The position numbers were made by a program, and so were the translations under genes. The notes beneath the pieces are model-generated. The model made no database searches and was not told the DNA's origin. It saw nothing but the letters and a program-made list of their open reading frames with translations. Source: Synergistaceae bacterium (lineage in GTDB: Bacteria; Synergistota; Synergistia; Synergistales; Synergistaceae). Taken from it: DNA of 5,635 nucleotides. Where the stretch lies: positions 1 through 5,635 of the forward strand of contig JAISDQ010000147.1 in NCBI GenBank assembly GCA_031264605.1. The letters are read 5' to 3'. Each line of letters starts with the position of its first letter. The first letter of the stretch is position 1. Of this stretch, positions 1-5,635 are shown in pieces.

Positions 1-1539
1 GAAAACCGTCTCGCGGGTGAGATCGGGGACGACGCCGAATTCGACCCGGCGGTACGTGAAATCGCGTCGTCGCGCCTTGAAATAGCCTCGAAAATAGATA
101 TGCTCGAAGACGTATTGCCAACACTGGGAGAAGCGTCCACACTGCGCTTCTCCGGGGACGACGCCGTGGATTTCCTGCTCTCCTGGGCAGGCGAGGCGGC
201 TCTGGCGCTGCCCCCGAAAATGACCGGAACGGTGTCGGTTTACGTATCCCCTCCGCCGATACTTGCCAGCCATGATCTTTGGATAATGACCGACGCTGAC
301 GCAAACCGCTATCCCGGTCAAAACTCGGGACAATCCATGCTTGACGACTCGCTGAGAGAGCGCGTGAACGGCGAATGCCTCGGATACTCCCATCTTCCGA
401 CGCTCCACGAACAAAGACGCCAAAAGGAGGCCCTGTTTCGCAGGATGCTCGCCACGGGCGAACGCTCCGTTATCGTATTCCGTTCGGCCAAAGACGATTC
501 GGGAGAACCTGTCGAGGAATCCGCTTTCCTGAAACCCGAAGCTTTCTCCAATTCCTCGCGATGGACGCTGACCGAGAGCGCGCCCGAAAACCCCGGCAGC
601 GCATGGCGCGAGGCAGAAAACCTCGGCAGGGACGCGGGTCCGCGAACGATCATCCGGGAAACGGCGCGGGGAGAAAAACTCAGGATACCCATGAGCGGCA
701 TGGATACCATGCTGGATTGTCCCTTTGCCTGGTGGTGCGGCAGCGCGCGATTCGAAACCGTCGGCGAACCGCGCGACATAATCGGCAATATGAACCTGGG
801 CATAATGATGCACGAAATATGGAAACGGACCGCCGACGCCATTCCCCTGGACGGAACGAGGACGCACCGCGAAGCGATATTATCGGAATGGGCGGGCATT
901 GTATCTTCGCTGCGGGAGCGCTTTCCCGTCATTTCCGACCCGCGCGCGGCGTCGACGCTCGCGGTCATGAAGAGCAATATGCTCGGCGTGGCCGACAGTT
1001 TGGACCGGACGATGACAAAAGCGTACGCGGCCGGGATGAAGCGGCTTTGGACAAAAACCGAGATGACGCTTCCGGAGTTTGAATTAGCGCATACGATATT
1101 TACCGGGCGCGCCGACCGCGTGGATTATTGGGCGTGGCCCGGCGGCGAAGGCGCGGTTATATACGATTATAAAATCGGTTCCTCGGCCAGCTACGCGAAG
1201 CGTTTCCAACTAGCTTCCTACGCGGCTTCACTTTGCGCCTCCGGCGTCCCGGCGGCCGGTTTTTGTTACCTGTGCCACGGAGACGGCAAAACGCCCGGCG
1301 CGTGGCAGCCGGAAATCGGGCCGGTTTTCGCGGCCTCGTCAAAATTTACCGCGTGCGCGGATAAGATGGAAACCGCCGTAGAGCGTATGCGCGAGATCGA
1401 CATGATGATACCGGAAGGAAAATTCGAGGCGAGATACGATTCCGAGTCATGCCCGAAATGCGATTATTCCGCCCTGTGCCGGCAGGGCGAAGCGAGAGCC
1501 TGGCGCGGCGCCGGCGACTCGGAGGACGAGGATGACTGA
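1..1539 (+). CDS. addB: AddB-like subunit of the AddAB helicase-nuclease, C-terminal part (5' truncated by the window)
   Basis: The frame is open from the first base, so the start lies upstream and 512 residues are visible. Residue numbers count from the window edge. Residues 79-175 resemble the degenerate second helicase domain of AddB: a WIMTDADANRYPG segment (94-106), then DDSLRERV, then EALFRRMLATGERSVIVF. This is the region that reads 'LLGlnEg.fP...R..l' in relatives. The C-terminal part is a PD-(D/E)XK nuclease: C240 in LDCPFAWWC, H271 in MMHEIW, D372 in GRADRVD, D389 and K391 in YDYKIG, and Q403/Y407 in QLASY. Cysteines 484, 487 and 493 (C-x2-C-x5-C) complete a 4Fe-4S signature with C240. 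In characterised AddAB this nuclease cuts the 5'-ended strand and AddB reads Chi; those roles are inferred here. The stop overlaps the start of the addA-like gene. The alternative call is a generic RecB-family PD-(D/E)XK nuclease, but the helicase remnant and the neighbour favour AddB. Confidence 0.82.
   Translation, partial: ENRLAGEIGDDAEFDPAVREIASSRLEIASKIDMLEDVLPTLGEASTLRFSGDDAVDFLLSWAGEAALALPPKMTGTVSVYVSPPPILASHDLWIMTDADANRYPGQNSGQSMLDDSLRERVNGECLGYSHLPTLHEQRRQKEALFRRMLATGERSVIVFRSAKDDSGEPVEESAFLKPEAFSNSSRWTLTESAPENPGSAWREAENLGRDAGPRTIIRETARGEKLRIPMSGMDTMLDCPFAWWCGSARFETVGEPRDIIGNMNLGIMMHEIWKRTADAIPLDGTRTHREAILSEWAGIVSSLRERFPVISDPRAASTLAVMKSNMLGVADSLDRTMTKAYAAGMKRLWTKTEMTLPEFELAHTIFTGRADRVDYWAWPGGEGAVIYDYKIGSSASYAKRFQLASYAASLCASGVPAAGFCYLCHGDGKTPGAWQPEIGPVFAASSKFTACADKMETAVERMREIDMMIPEGKFEARYDSESCPKCDYSALCRQGEARAWRGAGDSEDEDD
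1521..1525 (+). promoter_or_regulatory. Strong ribosome binding site for addA, inside the end of addB
   Basis: GGAGG lies 6 nt before the ATG at 1532, followed by a further purine stretch (acgagg). It is embedded in the last codons of the upstream gene. It fixes the addA start at 1532 and, with the 8-bp overlap ATGACTGA (1532-1539), indicates translational coupling and production of the two subunits in step. Confidence 0.85.
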
Positions 1540-4500
1540 GCCGGAAATTCTTCTCGCGAACATGAGGCGCGAGCAGATCGAAGCCATACAATCCCGCGCT
1601 CCCCTGACGGTAGTCAGCGCCGGCGCTGGAACGGGAAAAACCATGACCCTCGCCAGGCGTTTCGCGTGGCTTCTTGTGAGCGACCCGGAGTGCAAGGCGG
1701 ATCAGATACTCACTCTTACCTTCACGAAAGCCGCGGCCGCCGAGATGAAAGAGCGCATAGCGAAAACGCTGACCGAGTGGCGCGATATGGGAGTGGGACG
1801 GCTCGACGACGCGCTGGAGCGCCTGAACGAGGCTTATATCTCCACAATAGACGCGTTCGCGCTCAGGGTCATAAGAGAATCCGGCATCAACCTCGATATA
1901 GACCCGAACTCGCGCATAGCCGAAAGACCGCTCGAAAGAGAGTTCTGGAACGGCGTGAAATGGAAACTCTCGACGGGCGCGCCTCGCCGTGCCGGGGATT
2001 TCGCTCCCGAAGAGCAAAAAAAACTCTTTTTGCTCTTCGAAAATTCGGATTTCGCCGCGTTCGTGGAATATTACGGAGCGGGGACGCTCTCCGCGCTGGG
2101 CGGCGACGCCTGCGGACTGTACGGCAGCATGAACGTGGGCCCCGCTTATCTGACGGAATGGGACGACGAGGCCGAAAGGCCGGCGCGCGAATATATCGGT
2201 GCCATTTACGCCGGGCTGTATCGCGAGGTATGGGATTTGTGGCAGGGCTCCGTGTTTCCTGCCATCAAACCTGCCCTTGGGATAAAATCGTCCTCCGAGT
2301 CCGTCGCGCGTCTGAGGGATTTCGCCGCGGCCTGGGAAGGCCGTCCCGGGGGCGCGGAAAACGAGGCGCGTTTTTTCGCGTCGCTCGTCCGCGAAACGCT
2401 CAGTGGATTTCGCTGCGGCCCGGCGCTGAAACAGGCGATGTCCGAACAAATCGGGAATACCTCCGAATGGGTGAAATATCTCAGGCCGTACGCCGAGATA
2501 ACGGCGTCGCTGCTCTCAGTCCCTCCTTACTCTGAAACCGAGGCGCGGACGCGGGACATGCTCTCCAATACCGCGGCGGTACTGTGGGAATCCTGGAACG
2601 CGGCCAGAGAGTCGCGAAGCGCCCTGATCTTCCCCGACCTCGCGCGCTACGCGGCCGAGGCGCTGTCGCGCGACGCGTCGTACTCGTCGCGGTTCAGGCA
2701 TATAATGATAGACGAATTTCAGGACACGAACGAGCTTCAAAACAGCATCATACGCTCCCTCTCGGAATCATGGCCCCTGAACGGGGACGGCGGCGAGAGG
2801 ACAGTGTTCATAGTCGGCGACATAAAACAGTCGATATATTGTTTCAGGCACGCGAACCCCCGAATATTCGCCGGATACTTCAAAAAATCCCGCTACATTC
2901 CCATGTCCCACAGCTACCGCATGAGCGGCCGGCTGATGGAAGGCATAAACCTGGTGTTCGGCTCGATATGGCGCGAAGGCGTACTGAAGAACGCGCCGGG
3001 CGCGGCGGCCTACGAACCGCTCTCGCCTCCGCTCGACGCGCCGTGGTGGAAGGAGCGCAACGCCCAGCCCTGTCCAGAATATCCTCTCGAAATTCTGATC
3101 TGTCCGCCTCAGGAACCGGAAAGCGGCGAAAATCCCGAACACGAGAGAAAACCAGCGAGGAGAAAAAAACTGGCGCTCGGACTCGCCTCCAGGCTGAATT
3201 GCCTCATGAATAACGCGTCCGAGGTGTGGGACAAGCACACGGTTTCCTTCAGGCCGATGCGCTGGAGCGACGTCGCGGTGCTGGTACGGTCGAGGACTCC
3301 GTTCCCCGAGATAGAGGAAGCTTTTCAATCCATGAGGATACCTTTCGCCCTGTGCGGTGCGCGGGAATTTCTCTCGCGCGGCGAGGTGCGGGACATCATA
3401 TGCTTCCTGCGCGCCTTGGACCGCCCGTCGGACGAACTGGCGCTCGCGGGATGGATCGAATCGCCGTTCTCCATGGCGCCCCAGGGAAAAGCGCTGGAAT
3501 TGAAGGAACTCGCCGCGCGCAATGGAACGTCCCTGCGGGAGGAATTCGAAAAAAACTGTCCGCGGGAGGCGCTCAAACTGGCGCGCGCGCGAAATGCCGC
3601 CAGGTTCCGTTCGCCTTCCGCGGCGCTCGGCACGCTTCTGGAAGACGACCGATGGTTCGGGGCGTATCCGCGCGCTTCCCGCGCGAGAGTGCTCGCCAAC
3701 GTCGAAAGGGGCGTCGAGTTGGTGGAGACGTACGAGGATTGCTGCGGACGCGCCCTCCCCGCCTGCGCCGAATATCTGGAGCGGGAGCTGCGCGCGGGTG
3801 CGAAAATGGAGGAACCCGAGGGTGCGTCGGACGACGGCGACGCGGTGCGCGTCATGACCGTTCACGCGTCCAAAGGCCTCGAATTTCCGGTTGTGGCGCT
3901 TTTGTACATGGAATCAACGAAGGCGGGCAAGGGAAGAGGCGCTCCGGCGGCCGCGTCGCGATACATGGGCGCGGTAGCGAAGAGGCTCCCCGACGGAGAG
4001 GAGTCCGTGCGGTACAAATGGCACAGGGCGATAGAAGAATCCGAAGAGTCCGAGGAGGATCAGCGCCTGCTCTACGTAGCCATGACGAGGGCTCAGGAAC
4101 GCCTCGTCTGCTGCGGCCTTCCGGAGTTTGCCGACAAACGCGGCCTCGACTGGTTCTCCCTGCTGACGGCGGTCAACGAGCAAAACGGAAACCCGTTTCC
4201 CGTCTCACAGACCGCCTCAAAGGCCGAAGACGCGCCGCCGAAAGACGAAAAGGCCGCCGAGCGCGCGCAAACGCAACCCGACGCAAGCCGGAAAACGCGC
4301 TCATGGGCCCCTCGCCTCGCGACGCTCTCGGCCACCGCGTATTCTCTGATTACATGGTGCCCCCGGGCATACAGAATCCGATACCGCCAGGGAAGGGAAC
4401 TACGCTGGCGGGAAAAAAGATCGGGCGAAGGCGTGGGCGGCGCCGACCTCGGAACCATGACCCATTGGATATTGCAGCAATGGGATTTCGAGACGGGAAG

Positions 4501-5083
4501 CCTCCCCTATCTTCTGCCCGGCGAGATGACGGACAACGGTCTGAAAAAGGCGCTGACCGAAATACCGCCCCATATCAGGCATGTCTGGCGAAAACGCCCC
4601 AACAGGGACGCCTGCCGCCGCTGGCTGGAAGATTTCTCCGGCACGCCCGCGGGTGAGGAACTGCGCCGCGCGATGAATGACGGCGCGCTGCGGCGCGAAG
4701 TCGCCTTCTTCGTGAAATCTGACTTAGTGAACCTCGTCGGCGGCATCGACGTTTTCTGGTATGATGGTACGGGATGTCATATCAGGGACTGGAAAATAAC
4801 CCCGGAGGACGACGCCCCGCACGAACTGTACGCGGCGCAGCTCGAATTTTACGCGGCGGCCTGCCGCGCCGTATACCCTGACTCGCCGGTGGACGCCGGT
4901 CTTATATACCTGAGAAGTTCCGGACGCGAAATATCCTCCGCGGGCGTGAACGGGTGGGAAGAAATACGCGCCCGTATCCACGCCGCGGCGGAAACGGCAG
5001 CCGGGGGAGAGACTAAGCGCGGCGACTGCGCGAGGTGTCCGTTTGTTTCGAGCTGCGCCGAGGTAAACGAATCGCGGAAATAA
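1532..5083 (+). CDS. addA: AddA-like ATP-dependent helicase/nuclease subunit (UvrD/RecB family)
   Basis: This is a complete protein of 1183 residues, close to the usual 1200 or so for AddA. Helicase motifs occur in order: Q motif around Q15, Walker A SAGAGTGKT (29-37), Ia TFTKAAAAEMKERI (63-76), Ib STIDAF (104-109), Walker B IDEFQDTN (393-400), III GDIKQSIYCFR (429-439), IV SHSYRMS (459-465), V MTVHASKGLEFPVV (775-788) and VI RLLYVAMTRAQE (845-856). The stretch after Ib (LDIDPNSRI, 121-129) is AddA-like. A charged, low-complexity linker (about 881-925) leads to a PD-(D/E)XK nuclease with H978, D1073 in GGIDVFW, D1086 and K1088 in DWK, and Q1103/Y1107. In studied AddAB enzymes this subunit is the 3'-5' motor and cuts the 3'-ended strand; that role is inferred here. 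Oddities are C943 plus C1166/C1169/C1175, which form an iron-sulfur signature unusual for AddA, and Ib reading TIDAF instead of TIHSF. All catalytic residues are present, so an active enzyme is likely. Confidence 0.93.
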   Translation: MTEPEILLANMRREQIEAIQSRAPLTVVSAGAGTGKTMTLARRFAWLLVSDPECKADQILTLTFTKAAAAEMKERIAKTLTEWRDMGVGRLDDALERLNEAYISTIDAFALRVIRESGINLDIDPNSRIAERPLEREFWNGVKWKLSTGAPRRAGDFAPEEQKKLFLLFENSDFAAFVEYYGAGTLSALGGDACGLYGSMNVGPAYLTEWDDEAERPAREYIGAIYAGLYREVWDLWQGSVFPAIKPALGIKSSSESVARLRDFAAAWEGRPGGAENEARFFASLVRETLSGFRCGPALKQAMSEQIGNTSEWVKYLRPYAEITASLLSVPPYSETEARTRDMLSNTAAVLWESWNAARESRSALIFPDLARYAAEALSRDASYSSRFRHIMIDEFQDTNELQNSIIRSLSESWPLNGDGGERTVFIVGDIKQSIYCFRHANPRIFAGYFKKSRYIPMSHSYRMSGRLMEGINLVFGSIWREGVLKNAPGAAAYEPLSPPLDAPWWKERNAQPCPEYPLEILICPPQEPESGENPEHERKPARRKKLALGLASRLNCLMNNASEVWDKHTVSFRPMRWSDVAVLVRSRTPFPEIEEAFQSMRIPFALCGAREFLSRGEVRDIICFLRALDRPSDELALAGWIESPFSMAPQGKALELKELAARNGTSLREEFEKNCPREALKLARARNAARFRSPSAALGTLLEDDRWFGAYPRASRARVLANVERGVELVETYEDCCGRALPACAEYLERELRAGAKMEEPEGASDDGDAVRVMTVHASKGLEFPVVALLYMESTKAGKGRGAPAAASRYMGAVAKRLPDGEESVRYKWHRAIEESEESEEDQRLLYVAMTRAQERLVCCGLPEFADKRGLDWFSLLTAVNEQNGNPFPVSQTASKAEDAPPKDEKAAERAQTQPDASRKTRSWAPRLATLSATAYSLITWCPRAYRIRYRQGRELRWREKRSGEGVGGADLGTMTHWILQQWDFETGSLPYLLPGEMTDNGLKKALTEIPPHIRHVWRKRPNRDACRRWLEDFSGTPAGEELRRAMNDGALRREVAFFVKSDLVNLVGGIDVFWYDGTGCHIRDWKITPEDDAPHELYAAQLEFYAAACRAVYPDSPVDAGLIYLRSSGREISSAGVNGWEEIRARIHAAAETAAGGETKRGDCARCPFVSSCAEVNESRK
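2008..2039. repeat. Perfect 13-bp inverted repeat with an A8 run, inside addA
   Basis: The left arm CGAAGAGCAAAAA (2008-2020) and right arm TTTTTGCTCTTCG (2027-2039) are exact reverse complements, separated by the 6-nt spacer AAACTC. Eight consecutive A's span 2016-2023. It encodes addA residues around 160-169 (EEQKKLFLLF) in the region between motifs Ib and II. No T-run follows the outer edge of either arm, so it is not a standard intrinsic terminator. The function, if any, is unknown. Confidence 0.8.
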
Positions 5084-5133
5084 TGTTAAAATTAAGACAA
5101 GGAACATTTTCGGTAAAGACTCGGGGTAATTAA
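5083..5133 (+). other. Candidate 16-codon mini-ORF starting at the addA stop (TAATG)
   Basis: The addA stop TAA (5081-5083) shares its last A with an ATG (5083-5085), giving the TAATG arrangement typical of reinitiation. The frame encodes MLKLRQGTFSVKTRGN and stops at TAA 5131-5133. It has no good ribosome binding site of its own (GAGG at 5060-5063 is too far), and the peptide resembles no family I know. It lies in the same frame as the following PAS gene, separated from it by that single stop. It occupies most of the AT-richer gap after addA. A chance ORF is the more likely explanation. Confidence 0.2.
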
Positions 5134-5154
5134 AATTTGGAAGAACTGACGCAG

Positions 5155-5635
5155 ATGGAAAAACAAATCATGATATCCGAGGCCGGCGGCTCGCAGGCGC
5201 CTTCAGGCGAAAGCCTCCCGCATGATTTGTCTTTTTCGGTAAAAGAACTGAACGAAATAATATTCATCCTCGACGAGGGGAAAAACATCGTGGCGATGTC
5301 GGATATGGCGCGCGACGTTTTCGGCGTCCGCGGCCTCGAAGAACCCAAACAGAGCATCGGGCGCTATCTGCCAAACGTCTATATAGACGCCATTTCGCAG
5401 AGGACAAAGGCCGGCGACTGCCGCAAGAAGCAGCTCACATTCCCCGCCAGGGACGGCGGCGGGCGCGAGATACTGCTCGAGGCGAGGTTCAACTGGTTTC
5501 GGAAAAACGGCGAGAACCTGCTCTCGGTGGTTTGCAGGAACGTCAATGATTATATGCAAACGCTCTCCGACCTCAGGGTCAGCGAGGACCGTTACAGGAC
5601 CATATTCAGGGAGTCCCCCATAGGATTCATACACG
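5155..5635 (+). CDS. PAS-domain signalling protein, N-terminal part (3' truncated by the window)
   Basis: The frame is open to the window end, giving 160 complete codons from the ATG at 5155. After a low-complexity N-terminus (residues 1-27, rich in Gly, Ser, Pro and Glu) comes a PAS-like fold at about 28-133. It opens with LNEIIFILDEGKNIVAMSDMA and closes with the beta-strand LLSVVCRNVND. A second PAS domain begins at LRVSEDRYRTIFRESPIGFIH (about 140-160), a very typical PAS entry. No membrane segment or signal peptide is visible, so a cytoplasmic sensor is likely. The output domain (histidine kinase, GGDEF/EAL or sigma-54 activator) lies beyond the window and cannot be named. The start is uncertain. 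ATG 5155 has GGAAG 11 nt upstream. An in-frame TTG at 5137 has GGGG 10 nt upstream and would add six residues. The gene follows addA in the same direction with no terminator between them, but no functional link to DNA repair is evident. Confidence 0.8.
   Translation, partial: MEKQIMISEAGGSQAPSGESLPHDLSFSVKELNEIIFILDEGKNIVAMSDMARDVFGVRGLEEPKQSIGRYLPNVYIDAISQRTKAGDCRKKQLTFPARDGGGREILLEARFNWFRKNGENLLSVVCRNVNDYMQTLSDLRVSEDRYRTIFRESPIGFIH
5163..5230. repeat. Nested inverted repeats at the start of the PAS gene
   Basis: ACAAATCATG (5163-5172) and CATGATTTGT (5221-5230) are exact reverse complements with a 48-nt spacer. Inside them GAGGC (5179-5183) pairs with GCCTC (5213-5217). An alternative inner hairpin is AGGC-GAAA-GCCT (5205-5216), which has a GNRA-type loop. 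The structure would cover the poorly conserved first codons of the PAS protein. A 10-bp arm at this spacing is not far from chance expectation, so a regulatory role is only a possibility. Confidence 0.35.

Noticed and set aside
3581..3591. Alternating GCGCGCGCGCG run
   Set aside because: It encodes ordinary Ala-Arg repeats in addA and is expected from the base composition. It is too short to claim a structural role.
2768..3865. Minus-strand open frame of 365 codons opposite addA
   Set aside because: It lies wholly inside addA opposite helicase motifs III and IV. Its Arg-rich composition is typical of a shadow frame, and it shows no domain motif.
3226..4656. Plus-strand open frame of 476 codons in another frame of addA
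   Set aside because: It is extremely rich in Arg and Gly, as off-frame translations of GC-rich DNA are, and it overlaps the addA helicase motifs V and VI and the start of the nuclease domain.
5040..5110. Terminator after addA
   Set aside because: I found no GC-rich hairpin followed by a T-run on the + strand in this stretch.
5108..5136. Possible sigma-70 promoter with -10 TAAAAT at 5131-5136 ahead of the PAS gene
   Set aside because: The position 17 nt upstream (5108-5113) reads TTTCGG, far from TTGACA. The -10 would also sit almost on the candidate starts, so a usable leader is lacking.
5107..5243. Direct repeat TTTTCGGTAAA at 5107-5117 and 5233-5243
   Set aside because: An 11-bp repeat is expected a few times by chance in 5.6 kb. 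The copies fall in unrelated contexts (gap and coding) with no third copy seen.
5203..5634. Long minus-strand open frame opposite the PAS gene
   Set aside because: It is antisense to a frame with clear PAS features. The translation shows no recognisable domain, and long antisense frames are common in GC-rich genes.

Overview
The window is a compact, GC-rich bacterial segment (about 60% G+C by eye). All convincing genes lie on the + strand, with almost no spacing. It looks like ordinary chromosomal DNA: there is no phage, IS, CRISPR, tRNA or rRNA signal. Codon use is GC-rich but tolerates ATA (Ile) and AGG/AGA (Arg) freely. That argues against a typical high-GC proteobacterium or actinobacterium and would suit an anaerobic lineage such as Synergistota. 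The host assignment is a weak inference.

Layout: positions 1-1539 hold the C-terminal 512 residues of an AddB-like helicase/nuclease subunit whose start lies upstream of the window. Positions 1532-5083 hold a complete 1183-residue AddA-like subunit with all the superfamily 1 (UvrD/RecB) helicase motifs and a C-terminal PD-(D/E)XK nuclease. The two genes overlap by 8 bp, and a strong Shine-Dalgarno sequence inside the end of the first gene serves the second. This addB-addA order and coupling is what is expected for a two-subunit recombination exonuclease. Together the proteins would unwind and resect double-strand DNA ends and prepare a 3' single strand for RecA.

After a short AT-richer gap of 71-75 bp comes the 5' part of a third gene (from 5155, or a TTG at 5137, to the window end). 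It encodes a PAS-domain protein, probably a sensory or signalling protein, whose output domain is not visible.

The main points for a second look are these. Both nuclease domains carry a complete four-cysteine iron-sulfur signature, whereas the AddA subunit usually lacks one. A perfect 13-bp inverted repeat containing a run of eight A's sits inside addA. The leader and N-terminal coding region of the PAS gene has unusual features: a TAATG mini-ORF, an ambiguous start and nested inverted repeats. I found no clearly new multi-gene system; the core is a recognisable DNA-repair operon.
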